A stretch of 64,000 bases of DNA from Rikenellaceae bacterium (GTDB taxonomy: Bacteria; Bacteroidota; Bacteroidia; Bacteroidales; Rikenellaceae), in contig SUZC01000005.1 of assembly GCA_015060165.1 (NCBI GenBank), positions 1-64,000 of the forward strand, given 5' to 3'. A model generated the notes under the pieces. The model was not told the origin of the DNA, did no database searches, and was given only the letters and a program-made list of their open reading frames with translations. The first letter of the stretch is position 1. The number at the start of each line of letters is the position of its first letter. A program made the translations under genes and the position numbers. Shown here piece after piece: positions 34,423 to 42,978 of the stretch.

Positions 34423-36327
34423 ATGAAGAAGACTATTATTGATTTGTTCGAATCGTCGGTTGAGAAGTTTGGCGATCGTACGTTCCTTTTGGAGAAGCAC
34501 GATGGAGAGTTCCAGCCTACGACTTATGCAGAGTGCCAGGTGTTGGCCCGTAAGATTGGAGCCGGATTGGCATCAATAGGTATTAAGCCCAAGCAGACGA
34601 TATCAATTTTGGCCGAAGGTTGTAACAATTGGATTCTCTCGGAGCTTGGTTTGTTGTATGCAGGAGCTATCAGTGTGCCACTTTCGATTAAGTTGGAGGA
34701 GGCTAATGATTTGTTGTTCCGTCTGCGTCACGCAGATGTTGTTGCGATATTTGTATCGCGCAATCAGTTGCCTAAGTTCCGCAAGATACGCGAGCAGTTG
34801 CCGCTAATCGAAAATGTTATTGTGTTCGACTGCGAGATGGAGTTGCAGAAGGGCGAGATGTTCCTTTCTGAGCTTATTGCTAAGGGTGAGGAATATTTAA
34901 CAGAGAATAGTGAGGAGTTTTTGAAGATTGGTCAAGCGATTCAGAATGATGACTATGCTACAATCACCTATACATCGGGTACTACTGCCGATCCTAAGGG
35001 TGTGATCCTGACTCACCGTAATTATACCGCTAATGTTGAGCAGGCCTTGACTCGTATCTCGATTCCTTCGGAGTATCGTATGTTCATCATCTTGCCGCTC
35101 GACCACTGTTTTGCTCACGTTGCAGGATTCTATATTATGGTGGCTTGTGGTGCGTCGGTTGCAACTACTCAGGTGGGCCGTACGCCGATGGAGACTTTGA
35201 AGAATGTACCAGTAAATATCAAGGAGGTTAAGCCTCACGTATTGTTGTCGGTACCTGCTCTTGCAAAGAATTTCCGCAAGAGTATCGAGACCTCAATCAA
35301 GAAACAGGGCCCCAAGGTTGAGAAGTTGTTTAACTTCGCGCTTAAAGTTGCATACGAATACAACCAGGATGGCTACTCTAAGGGTAAGGGCTGGCGTTTT
35401 ATCTTGAAGCCGCTTGTTGCCTTGTTTGATAAGATTCTCTTCGAGAAGGTACGCGCAGGATTTGGTGGTAATATTAAGTTCTTTGTAGGAGGTGGTGCTT
35501 TGCTCGATTCGGAGTTGCAACGTTTCTTCTATGCAGTGGGTATGCCTATGTTGCAGGGATATGGCCTTTCGGAGGCGACTCCAATCATCTCGGCCAATTC
35601 GCTCGGCAAGGGTCGTCACCGTTTTGGTTCGTCGGGTAAGGTTATCCAGCCTTTGGAGATTAAGATTTTGGACGAGGATGGCAATGAGATGCCTTGTGGT
35701 GTGAAGGGTGAAATTGTAATCAAGGGCGAGAACGTGATGGCTGGTTATTGGAAGAATCCTTCTGCTACAGCCGAGACCGTAAAGGATGGCTGGTTATATA
35801 CTGGCGACATGGGATATATGGCCGAGGATGGTTTCCTCTATGTATTAGGTCGTTTCAAGAGCTTGCTTATTGCTGCCGATGGTGAGAAGTATAGTCCCGA
35901 GGGTATGGAGGAGGCTATCGTCGATAAATCACCTCTCATCGATCAGATTATCATATATAACAACCAAAGTCCCTATACCTCTGCTATCGTAGTTCCTAAT
36001 CGTGATGCTATGCGTCAGATTTTGGCGGGTAACACCGATGAGGAGTCTTTGCGTAAGGCAGCAAAGGCTATCAGTGCTGAGGTTGATAAGTATCGTACAG
36101 GCGGAGAGTATGCCGATGAATTCCCCGATCGTTGGTTACCCGGAGCTTTGGCTATCGTTGGCGAGCCTTTCACCGAGCAGAATGGCCTTGTGAATAGTAC
36201 AATGAAGGTTGTTCGCGGTAAGGTTGAGGAGCACTTCGCCGACCGTATTGAGTATGTCTATACCCCTGAGGGTAAGAAGATTGACAACCCCAAGAACCTG
36301 GAGTCAATCGCCCAGATAGCAAAATAA
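34423..36327 (+). CDS. Long-chain fatty-acid--CoA ligase (AMP-forming)
   Basis: The 634-residue protein is an ANL-superfamily adenylating enzyme. It carries the AMP-binding motif ITYTSGTTADPKGVILTH, the acyl-adenylate motif QGYGLSEATPIIS (preceded by FVGGGALLDSEL), YTGDMGYMAEDGFLYVLGR and the C-terminal hinge Asp region. The layout and length fit long-chain acyl-CoA synthetases that activate fatty acids. The C-terminal part (GGEYADEFPDRWLPGALAIV) is longer than in the classic FadD and contains no carrier domain. It follows lepA, possibly on the same transcript, and ends at a strong terminator. Confidence 0.9.
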   Translation: MKKTIIDLFESSVEKFGDRTFLLEKHDGEFQPTTYAECQVLARKIGAGLASIGIKPKQTISILAEGCNNWILSELGLLYAGAISVPLSIKLEEANDLLFRLRHADVVAIFVSRNQLPKFRKIREQLPLIENVIVFDCEMELQKGEMFLSELIAKGEEYLTENSEEFLKIGQAIQNDDYATITYTSGTTADPKGVILTHRNYTANVEQALTRISIPSEYRMFIILPLDHCFAHVAGFYIMVACGASVATTQVGRTPMETLKNVPVNIKEVKPHVLLSVPALAKNFRKSIETSIKKQGPKVEKLFNFALKVAYEYNQDGYSKGKGWRFILKPLVALFDKILFEKVRAGFGGNIKFFVGGGALLDSELQRFFYAVGMPMLQGYGLSEATPIISANSLGKGRHRFGSSGKVIQPLEIKILDEDGNEMPCGVKGEIVIKGENVMAGYWKNPSATAETVKDGWLYTGDMGYMAEDGFLYVLGRFKSLLIAADGEKYSPEGMEEAIVDKSPLIDQIIIYNNQSPYTSAIVVPNRDAMRQILAGNTDEESLRKAAKAISAEVDKYRTGGEYADEFPDRWLPGALAIVGEPFTEQNGLVNSTMKVVRGKVEEHFADRIEYVYTPEGKKIDNPKNLESIAQIAK

Positions 36328-36350
36328 AACTGTTGCATTCTGCGTAATAA

Positions 36351-36392
36351 TAGGGTATCTACCATTGCGGTTGATACCCTAATTTATTTTTT
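36351..36392. terminator. Bidirectional terminator between the acyl-CoA ligase and propeller genes
   Basis: TAGGGTATC (36351-36359) pairs with GATACCCTA (36373-36381), followed by a T-rich run on the plus strand and A/T-rich sequence on the other side. Convergent genes flank it. Confidence 0.85.
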
Positions 36393-36393
36393 G

Positions 36394-37557
36394 TTACTCC
36401 ATATTCAGTTTGTGAAAGAACAATACTGGATTGGCATCGTATTTCAGGTGTTTGAAACGCTCGTCATTTCGTAACCAATAAGGTTTTACAACCGAAATCA
36501 GCATACCTTGTTGAAGCCAACCAATGCGACTGTGAACGTAGCGCAAATAGGGGTAGTTTTCATCTTTGCCCTTGTTTAGTCTGATGTATTTCGACTCGCC
36601 CGTCTGCTTGTCGATTTTCGCCAGACACATTGCCGTAGAGCCTTCCCACTCATCGAACGATGCTTGAAATCCTGCCATTATGTACCTCTTGCTCTCCTCG
36701 AACCCCATATGATACCAAAATTGGTCGAAACTTTTGGTATATTCTTGTATCGAATAGACAAAAGTAGGGTCTCTGCGCACCTCATCTACTGTTTTTGCGC
36801 CGTTGTATTCGGGCTTGACCTTAATGTACGGCTCATATCCCTTTTGGGACATCTTGTAGATTGTGTGGTCAAAAGCTTTTGCAACATACAAATTGTTATT
36901 ACTGTGGCCAATAAAGGCCGAGCCTTGAATTCGGGGAGTAGCATTCTCGCCCTCCTCCAATTCGTCATATTTTGCTATGTATTCGCCCGAGTCAATGTCG
37001 AAAATATAGTAGTCATAATCGTTTTGCTTAATTGCCTCACCTTTGGAGTTTACTCTTGAATTCACTCCTTCTGAGGCAAAGCAGACATTGCCTTTGTCGT
37101 CTATGCTAATATTCCAGCAGATGATGTTGGGTACATCAATGGTTTTGATAAATTTACCATCGTTTGAATGCACATAGAGCTTTTTTGTTACGTTGGAGTA
37201 GATGTATGTATTACCGTCGTATGTGTCAAAATCAGTCAGGTTTACATACTCCTCAGGGCCACGTCCTTTGTGGCCAATCGAGTTCTTAAACTTACCCGTT
37301 TTTCGGTCAAAACGCAATATTGAGCCATTGTAATAGCAGAGAAGGAAAATATCCTCGTCGGTGATTTTTATTTTGAGGATTTCGCCCACCAAACTCTTGT
37401 CGGTAGTCTCCAACTCCACATAACTCGTACACTCGCTCACAAACTCCTTAGAGTCAGCCTCGCTTGTTGTCTTTACCTCATATTCGATGCTTGATGTGGT
37501 GGTTTTAGCGCAGCCGACAATCAATATTAAGGCAAGAATTGTAAATATTTGTTTCAT
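36394..37557 (-). CDS. 6-bladed beta-propeller lipoprotein
   Basis: From the ATG at 37555-37557 the product has 387 residues and a lipoprotein signal (hydrophobic run, then I-V-G-C at residue 16). The rest is beta-rich with propeller-like blades such as DEDIFLLCYYNGSILRFDRK and the phrase IGHKGRGPEEYVNLTDFD, typical of the 6-bladed propeller lipoproteins common in Bacteroidales. Their role is mostly unknown; some are surface-exposed ligand binders. It follows the TonB-domain gene on the same strand, separated by 10 bp, so the two probably share a transcript with the sigma factor. Confidence 0.8.
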   Translation of the reverse strand: MKQIFTILALILIVGCAKTTTSSIEYEVKTTSEADSKEFVSECTSYVELETTDKSLVGEILKIKITDEDIFLLCYYNGSILRFDRKTGKFKNSIGHKGRGPEEYVNLTDFDTYDGNTYIYSNVTKKLYVHSNDGKFIKTIDVPNIICWNISIDDKGNVCFASEGVNSRVNSKGEAIKQNDYDYYIFDIDSGEYIAKYDELEEGENATPRIQGSAFIGHSNNNLYVAKAFDHTIYKMSQKGYEPYIKVKPEYNGAKTVDEVRRDPTFVYSIQEYTKSFDQFWYHMGFEESKRYIMAGFQASFDEWEGSTAMCLAKIDKQTGESKYIRLNKGKDENYPYLRYVHSRIGWLQQGMLISVVKPYWLRNDERFKHLKYDANPVLFFHKLNME

Positions 37558-37567
37558 ATTATATCTG

Positions 37568-38167
37568 TTAATTTTGGGAAATTGCAAAAGCTACGGGAAT
37601 GGCAAATTTAGCTCTAACCTTTTCGCCTTTTTCAATAGCGGGTTCCCATTTGGGCGAGAGCTTAATCACACGCTCTACCTCTTTCGAGAGAATCTCGTGG
37701 GGTGATTTCAAAATCTTAGAGAAAGTCACCGAACCATCTTTTTCGATGAAGAATTCTGCTATAACTCTACCTCCAATACCCTGTGAAAATGCCTCTTTGG
37801 GATATTCTATTTGCTCTTGTACCCAATATGCGAACTTTGTAAGGTCGCCACCCTGAAATTTTGGCATAGTGTCTGGCTTCTCCGAAGAAGTGTTGTCGGG
37901 TGCTTCAATCTCTTGCACAATCTCTTCTACATTTATGCTACAGTTGGCTGTGACTGTATTGTAGGGCCCAACGATGAAAAATATGCCGATGGCAAGTGCT
38001 GCGGCTACTCCGCCTATGCGAAGCGTGTTGAGCCAAATGGTGCGGCTCTTATGCTGGGTCTTGGGCAAGCAAATCTCCTCAGCCGATGGTGCAAAGCGAG
38101 GAGTTAGCAATTGCTCTACGCGGTGGTTCAACTCCTCAAAAGCGGTGTCCTGATTATTTGTCTTCAT
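37568..38167 (-). CDS. Membrane protein with TonB C-terminal domain, in anti-sigma position
   Basis: From the ATG at 38165-38167 the product has 199 residues: a soluble N-terminus (1-46), one membrane segment (about 48-67), an acidic linker and a TonB-like C-terminal domain (about 115-197). That domain includes EYPKEAFSQGIGGRVIAEFF and PKWEPAIEKGEKVRAKFAIP. It lacks the Pro-rich spacer of true TonB. The order cytoplasmic domain, single span, periplasmic domain and the place just behind an ECF sigma gene (19-bp gap) is that of an anti-sigma factor. TonB_C as the sensing part is an inference. It could also be a plain energy-transducer relative. A longer start at 38215 would overlap the sigma gene and is rejected. 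Confidence 0.75.
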   Translation of the reverse strand: MKTNNQDTAFEELNHRVEQLLTPRFAPSAEEICLPKTQHKSRTIWLNTLRIGGVAAALAIGIFFIVGPYNTVTANCSINVEEIVQEIEAPDNTSSEKPDTMPKFQGGDLTKFAYWVQEQIEYPKEAFSQGIGGRVIAEFFIEKDGSVTFSKILKSPHEILSKEVERVIKLSPKWEPAIEKGEKVRAKFAIPVAFAISQN

Positions 38168-38186
38168 AGTTGTTTGTTTTTGATTG

Positions 38187-38705
38187 TTAAATAACTCCTT
38201 GTTTGTGTAACTCATTTCTCAGATGGTCGATGCCATAACGATAGCGCGATTTGGCTGTCGGTAGTGGAATCTCCAATATCTCGGCAATCTCGGCAAAGGT
38301 GCAGTTGCAATGAAGATGCAGTCTAATCACCTCGCGCTGCTCCTCGGCAAGCGTAGCCAGTAATTTCTCAATGAGAGCCTGCTCCTCGCTAAAATCGGTG
38401 GGTTGCAGCTCCTCGGCCTTCAATTGCTCGATGGCGTTGAGATCGATGAGGTTCTGTCGTTGGGTAGTCCGCAGCTGCTGGGTGCAGGCGTTGGATAGTG
38501 AACGATATAGGTAACAACGCAAATTACGCACTTTGCCAATGTCTATGGTGAGAAATCTGAGATATAACTCGTGAATTATTTCACGTGCAGTGTCACGATC
38601 CCCAACCCGATAACAGGCATAGCGATACATCGATTGTAATTCGCTTGTTACGAGTGAGTCTATCCGAGAGCGATAGTCACGGGATTTACTACTTGTTAAC
38701 TTCAT
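38187..38705 (-). CDS. ECF-type RNA polymerase sigma factor
   Basis: The ATG at 38703-38705 gives 172 residues. Region 2 (about 15-55) has ELQSMYRYACYRVGDRDTAR and EIIHELYLRFL. Region 4 (about 115-170) has the helix-turn-helix FAEIAEILEIPLPTAKSRYR. There is no region 3, so this is an extracytoplasmic-function sigma factor of the Bacteroidetes type. An upstream in-frame extension of 62 codons has no sigma similarity and crosses a region rich in T. Next come the TonB-domain membrane protein and a propeller lipoprotein, probably in one transcript. Confidence 0.9.
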   Translation of the reverse strand: MKLTSSKSRDYRSRIDSLVTSELQSMYRYACYRVGDRDTAREIIHELYLRFLTIDIGKVRNLRCYLYRSLSNACTQQLRTTQRQNLIDLNAIEQLKAEELQPTDFSEEQALIEKLLATLAEEQREVIRLHLHCNCTFAEIAEILEIPLPTAKSRYRYGIDHLRNELHKQGVI

Positions 38706-38859
38706 TGATTCTTCGTTTTGTTCATCAGTTTTCGAGTTTAATGAGTTTACTTGAAAACGCGCTTTCAAATATATGACGCAAAACGGCGAAAATAGATTTA
38801 AAGAGGTGTGTTTTTTTTGATTTTTTTGTTGCGTGTGGTTGAAGTGTTCGATTTTTTTG

Positions 38860-38867
38860 TAATTTTG
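38860..38867 (+). promoter_or_regulatory. -7 box of tRNA-Gly
   Basis: TAATTTTG fits TAnnTTTG and lies 49 bases before the mature tRNA. A GTTG at 38838-38841, 18 bases upstream, is a weak -33 element. Confidence 0.5.
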
Positions 38868-38916
38868 TCTGTGCAGACGTGCATATCTCATTTTAGGAAG
38901 CTGCGTCGGAAAATAT

Positions 38917-38989
38917 GCGGTAGTAGCTCAGTTGGTAGAGCATTAGCTTCCCAAGCTAAGGGTCACGGGTTCGAGTCCCGCTTACCGCT
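38917..38989 (+). tRNA. tRNA-Gly (anticodon CCC)
   Basis: The sequence folds as a cloverleaf: acceptor GCGGTAG with TTACCGC (G7-T66 wobble), D-loop GTAGAG, anticodon stem TTAGC/GCTAA with loop TTCCCAA (anticodon CCC) and T-arm CGGG-TTCGAGT-CCCG. The outer T-stem pair appears to be A-C. CCA is not encoded. Its 3' portion (from 38972) is the start of a tandem array that repeats it three more times downstream. Confidence 0.92.
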
Positions 38990-39196
38990 CCGAGTAGAGG
39001 CGAGCAACAGCGATAGCTGTTGTTCGTTTTTTTTGAGGATGTGCGTTCAAGCAAGTTTGCCGCCCTCCTCAAAAATAACAGGCCTATCGGCCCCTCGCCT
39101 ATGTAGCGATAAGGGATGTTTTGGTAGGGTTGCGGGAATAAATAGATATTTGATTTTCAGAGGTATTCCCGCTTCACCATCGCTTCGCTTGGCGGT
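38972..39196 (+). repeat. Tandem repeat unit 1 (starts inside tRNA-Gly)
   Basis: The unit of 225 bp begins with the last 18 bases of tRNA-Gly (CGAGTCCCGCTTACCGCT). Then come a spacer, a strong terminator hairpin (39002-39034), a stretch with GAGGATGTGCGTTC, and a tail ending in the bases just before the next tRNA 3' copy. Confidence 0.85.
39002..39034 (+). terminator. Terminator of tRNA-Gly, repeated in each unit
   Basis: GAGCAACAGC pairs with GCTGTTGTTC (one G-T wobble) around a GATA loop, then eight T. Matching copies lie at 39227-39258, 39451-39483 and 39675-39706; the second and third have an AATA loop. Confidence 0.85.
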
Positions 39197-39420
39197 CGAG
39201 TCCCGCTTACCGCTCCGATTAGAGGCGAGCAACAGCAATAGCTGTTGTTCGTTTTTTTGAGGATGTGCGTTCAAACAAGTTTGCCGCCCTCCTCAAAAAT
39301 AACAGGCCTATCGGCCCATCGCCTATGTAGCGATAAGGGATGTTTTGGTAGGGTTGCGGGAATAAATAGATATTTGATTTTCAGAGGTATTCCCGCTTCA
39401 CCATCGCTTCGCTCGGCGGT
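39197..39420 (+). repeat. Tandem repeat unit 2
   Basis: A 224-bp unit starts with the same 18-base tRNA 3' end. It differs from unit 1 at scattered positions (for example AATA for GATA in the hairpin loop and seven T for eight). Confidence 0.85.
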
Positions 39421-39644
39421 CGAGTCCCGCTTACCGCTCCGAGTAGAGGCGAGCAACAGCAATAGCTGTTGTTCGTTTTTTTTGGGGATGTGCGTTCAAA
39501 CAAGTTTGCCGCCCTCCTCAAAAATAACAGGCCTATCGGCCCCTCGCCTATGTAGCGATAAGGGATGTTTTATTGAGGTTGCGGTGATAAGTAGATATTT
39601 TATTTAAAGGTATCCCCCGCTTCACCTTCGCTACGCTCGGCGGT
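39421..39644 (+). repeat. Tandem repeat unit 3
   Basis: A 224-bp unit has the same start and terminator. Its second half diverges more (from about 39570) than units 1 and 2 do from each other. Confidence 0.83.
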
Positions 39645-39706
39645 CGAGTCCCGCTTACCGCTCCGAGTAGAGGCGAGCAACAGCGATAGCTGTTGTTCGT
39701 TTTTTT
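39645..39706 (+). repeat. Partial tandem repeat unit 4
   Basis: The tRNA 3' end and the terminator hairpin occur once more, then similarity stops at about 39706. The array therefore has three full units and a fourth partial one. Confidence 0.8.
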
Positions 39707-40135
39707 GAAAATTTTTAGCCTATTATACTTATCTGAAATTCTTTTTTTATTGAGGTTTTTGTTTGAATTGTGTGTATGCTAAACTGTATTAATATGTCGT
39801 AGAATTTTAATTATACAAATAATATATATAATATTATGTTGTGAAATTGCAATATTCAAGACATGATTTTTTCTTGGTTTTGTGTCTAAGCTGGGCTTTG
39901 GGCTTTAACCGACGTGGTGGGAGAATTGGGGTGGTTGCTCTTGGTGGCGAAGGTTGGTCGGGTAGAGCTTCTGAGGGTTTTGATGAAGATTCGAATGCGA
40001 TTGATGAGTTGAAGTTGTCTGGAAAGGCTTTTCTTTGAGAGTGGATTTGATGTGTTGTGTGAGGTGTTTTGATTTTTGTTATATATATAGGGTGAAATTC
40101 TTCTCTGAAAAATTCATTTATTGAGAAAAAAGTCT
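39707..40135. other. A/T-rich stretch without genes between the tRNA array and the capsule promoter
   Basis: About 430 bp with no credible gene. Two overlapping reading frames (65 codons on plus, 117 on minus) show no family resemblance or start context. No integrase remnant and no invertible-promoter repeats were found. Confidence 0.55.
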
Positions 40136-40143
40136 TATCTTTG
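40136..40143 (+). promoter_or_regulatory. -7 box of the capsule locus
   Basis: TATCTTTG fits TAnnTTTG and lies 213 bases before the antiterminator ATG. No TTTG lies at the expected -33 distance. Confidence 0.55.
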
Positions 40144-40164
40144 TAACAAGAATGGTTGAAAATC

Positions 40165-40218
40165 CCTCTCGTGGATATTCTACCCAAGCTAGATGTGAAG
40201 CGAATATGAGAGGTTTTT
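40165..40218 (+). terminator. Leader hairpin with U-run, upstream of the antiterminator gene
   Basis: CCTCTC (40165-40170) pairs with GAGAGG (40208-40213). A 4-base bulge is followed by ATATTC (40075+100 to 40180) pairing with GAATAT (40202-40207). Five T follow at 40214-40218. This fits an intrinsic terminator inside the leader, a likely point for UpxY-type antitermination. Confidence 0.5.
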
Positions 40219-40356
40219 AGTAGTATTTGCTAAGATTAAGCGGGGTGCCATTCGGATGAACTTTTTATGACAGGGCTGTAACTTCCTGATAATCCACACG
40301 TTGGTATATCAGGCAGGATTAGAAGGTATGCCAAATAGTTAACCTTGGTTGCTGGA

Positions 40357-40908
40357 ATGGATGTTGATACAGTAGTGGCGGAAAAGCAATGGTATGCGTT
40401 GCGAGATTTGAAAAGATCGAATGCTGTTCTGCCTGCATTTAAACAACTTGCTCAGCTTGGTGTCGAGGTGTTTACTCCCACCCAATGGCGCTTGGTTACG
40501 CGAAATGGCAAAAAAATGCGACGCGAAATTGCGGTAATGCCCGATCTTTTATTCGCTTACGATTGTCGTAAAGCTCTCGATCCAATAATTGCTAAAATCC
40601 AAACTCTACAATATCGATACAAAAAAGGCGGAGCGTATTGCGAGCCGATAATTGTCCCAGAAGATGATATGAACCGTTTTATCAACGCCGTTCGTTCGTC
40701 AGAGAAACCGAAATATTATTCGGCAGACGAATTAAACGAAGTGATGTGTGGCAAAACCATCCGGGTGGTAGGAGGTCCAATGAATGGTTACGAAGGGAAA
40801 TTGCAATCGGTGCGTGGCTCGAAAGTTAAACGCTTGGTTATTCAGTTGCCTAATCTGTTGGCGGTGAGTGTCGAAGTCGGTGATGAGTATATACAATTTG
40901 TGGAGTAA
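40357..40908 (+). CDS. upxY: UpxY-family (NusG-like) capsule antiterminator
   Basis: From the ATG at 40357 the product has 183 residues (a TTG at 40345 adds four). The NGN domain starts with KQWYALRDLKRSNAVLPAFKQL and continues through VEVFTPTQWRLV and MPDLLFAYDC. The C-terminal KOW-like part has KTIRVVGGPMNGYEGKLQSVRG. This is the Bacteroidales UpxY/NusG-SP type, which binds paused polymerase in the capsule leader and prevents early termination of its own locus. No UpxZ partner is seen. A leader of about 200 nt with a terminator-like hairpin precedes it. The capsule operon follows on the same strand. Confidence 0.88.
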   Translation: MDVDTVVAEKQWYALRDLKRSNAVLPAFKQLAQLGVEVFTPTQWRLVTRNGKKMRREIAVMPDLLFAYDCRKALDPIIAKIQTLQYRYKKGGAYCEPIIVPEDDMNRFINAVRSSEKPKYYSADELNEVMCGKTIRVVGGPMNGYEGKLQSVRGSKVKRLVIQLPNLLAVSVEVGDEYIQFVE

Positions 40909-41036
40909 CTACGGAATCTTTAGGAATTTAAATTCAGTCAAAAGTTCTGTTGTCGGATAAATAACGTACAATACTTGCGATTGGTCAATATCGAATGTTA
41001 AAAATAAATTAAAACAAACATCAATAATAAATTAAG

Positions 41037-42965
41037 ATGCTTAAATTTATCGAAAAGCTACATCTGGAAAGATATGTCAGCTCAAAATTGATTTTAGGTT
41101 TAGATCTTGCTATTTCTGTCGGTGTGTCTCTGTTCTCTATGTTCTTGACAGGGGTGTTGTTTGCATCGTTTACGTATGATATGCCCTTGTTGTTGTATTG
41201 GGTAGGAGGCTCTTGCGTGTCGTCAGCAATCTTTTTCTTGTTTTTGCAGACGCATAAGAGCATTATTCGCCACTCTACATTGCGCGAGCTTTGGAAGTTG
41301 GGTATCGCAACGATAGGAAAGGGTATTGCCATGGTAGCCTTGATTAAGGTTATAATGCCAGACTTGTTGCACAACGTATATATTTGGACAGCGTTGTTGT
41401 TTGATGTGTTGTGCACGGTTTCGGCACTTGTGGCAGCGCGAGTATTTATGATTATTGCATATGATGTTATTCGCAATCGTCAGAAGAATCACGAAAAGCG
41501 TAAGCATGTCTTGGTTTATGGTGTTGGCTCAAAGTCGGTGGCTCAGATTAAACGCCTTCAAAATTCTGAGCGATATAATGTGGTGGGATTTCTTAACTTT
41601 GGAATGAAGATGAGGGGCCATCAGTTGTCGGATTTGCCAGTGTATTATTTTGAGGGCATTGATGATATTAAATATCTCGCTAATCATAAGGATATTGATG
41701 CAATTCTATTCTCGACTCAGCAGGATGCACAGGTGGAGCAATCGCGACTTATCCCTTATTGTACGGAACTGGGTTTAAAGATTTATATAGTTCCTGTAAT
41801 TGATGAGGTTATTGATGGCAAGGTTATGCGCGCAGCAGTTCGTGAGATCAAGATTGAGGATTTGTTGGGTCGAGAGGAGATTAAGATCTCGCTGAAAGAG
41901 ATTCAAGAGAATTTCAACGGCAAGACAATCTTGGTTACTGGTGCCGCAGGTTCGATTGGCTCGGAGCTCTGTCGTCAGCTGGCAACCTTTGGAGTGAAGC
42001 ACCTTGTTATGTTTGACAATGCTGAGACTCCGATGCATAATATTCGTTTGGAGTTGGAGGAGCGTTTCCCGGAGTTGAAGTTTACTCCTATAATTGGTGA
42101 TGTCAGAATTCAAGCCCGATTAGACTATGTGTTTAGAGCATTTAGACCGCAAGTGGTATTCCACGCTGCAGCTTATAAGCATGTGCCATTAATGGAGGAG
42201 AACCCTTGTGAGGCGGTATTGGTTAATGTTTGCGGTTCGCGAAATGTAACCGACATGTGCTTGAAATACGATGTTGAGAAGATGGTTATGATCTCAACCG
42301 ATAAGGCGGTGAATCCAACTAATATTATGGGTTGTACCAAGCGCTTGGCCGAGATTTATGTGCAGTCATTAGGATTGGCATTAGAGCAGGGCGAGATCAA
42401 GGGTAAAACTCGATTTGTGACAACACGATTCGGAAATGTCCTCGGGTCTAATGGCTCGGTTATTCCTCGATTCCGCGAGCAGATTACCAAGGGAGGCCCT
42501 GTGACAGTTACTCATCCCGATATTACTCGATTCTTTATGACAATCCCCGAGGCATGTCGTTTGGTGATGGAGGCTGCTACGATGTCGACAGGAAATCAGA
42601 TATATGTATTTGATATGGGCGAGTCGGTGAAAATTGTTACTTTGGCAAAGCGAATGATCGAACTCGCCGGACTTACATTGGGTAAGGATATTCAAATCGA
42701 GTATACAGGATTGCGACCAGGAGAAAAGCTCTATGAGGAGGTGCTCTCTAATGCGGAAAATACAGATCCTACATCACACGATAGAATTCGTGTTGCTCAC
42801 GTGAGAGAGTATAATCACTCGGAGGCAACCGATATGGTGAATAAGTTGGAGGCATTGTCACGAGCTGTTGAAATCGAGACTATGGTTCGTTTGATGAAAG
42901 AGTCTGTCCCAGAATTCATCTCAAAGAACTCGCAATTCGAAAAACTTGATAAAAAGGTCGGATAA
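41037..42965 (+). CDS. Membrane-bound nucleotide-sugar 4,6-dehydratase (FlaA1/CapD/PglF type)
   Basis: The 642-residue protein has four membrane segments in the first 150 residues, a CoA-binding-like Rossmann part (about 155-280) and a C-terminal extended SDR domain. This begins at T301-G-A-A-G-S-I-G. The catalytic region STDKAVNPTNIMGCTKRLAE shows M-x-x-x-K in place of the usual Y-x-x-x-K, as in other members of this dehydratase class. Such enzymes turn UDP-GlcNAc into the 4-keto-6-deoxy sugar at the start of many surface polysaccharides. It is the first biosynthetic gene of the locus. The sugar product cannot be read from the sequence. Confidence 0.9.
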   Translation: MLKFIEKLHLERYVSSKLILGLDLAISVGVSLFSMFLTGVLFASFTYDMPLLLYWVGGSCVSSAIFFLFLQTHKSIIRHSTLRELWKLGIATIGKGIAMVALIKVIMPDLLHNVYIWTALLFDVLCTVSALVAARVFMIIAYDVIRNRQKNHEKRKHVLVYGVGSKSVAQIKRLQNSERYNVVGFLNFGMKMRGHQLSDLPVYYFEGIDDIKYLANHKDIDAILFSTQQDAQVEQSRLIPYCTELGLKIYIVPVIDEVIDGKVMRAAVREIKIEDLLGREEIKISLKEIQENFNGKTILVTGAAGSIGSELCRQLATFGVKHLVMFDNAETPMHNIRLELEERFPELKFTPIIGDVRIQARLDYVFRAFRPQVVFHAAAYKHVPLMEENPCEAVLVNVCGSRNVTDMCLKYDVEKMVMISTDKAVNPTNIMGCTKRLAEIYVQSLGLALEQGEIKGKTRFVTTRFGNVLGSNGSVIPRFREQITKGGPVTVTHPDITRFFMTIPEACRLVMEAATMSTGNQIYVFDMGESVKIVTLAKRMIELAGLTLGKDIQIEYTGLRPGEKLYEEVLSNAENTDPTSHDRIRVAHVREYNHSEATDMVNKLEALSRAVEIETMVRLMKESVPEFISKNSQFEKLDKKVG

Positions 42966-42978
42966 ATAAATATTCCAA

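Noticed and set aside
38706..38891. Longer start of the ECF sigma factor
   Set aside because: The 62 extra residues lack sigma similarity and cross an upstream A/T-rich control region.
39047..39462. Two similar minus-strand reading frames (75 and 63 codons) in the tandem array
   Set aside because: They exist because the DNA itself repeats; each runs across a terminator hairpin and the tRNA end, with no start context or family likeness.
38972..39706. Possible CRISPR array
   Set aside because: Units are 224 bp with near-identical full length, not short repeats with unique spacers, and there are no cas genes.
39707..40135. Possible integrated element or invertible capsule promoter next to the tRNA
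   Set aside because: No integrase, excisionase or inverted-repeat pair was seen. Only a plain -7 box at 40136 is present.
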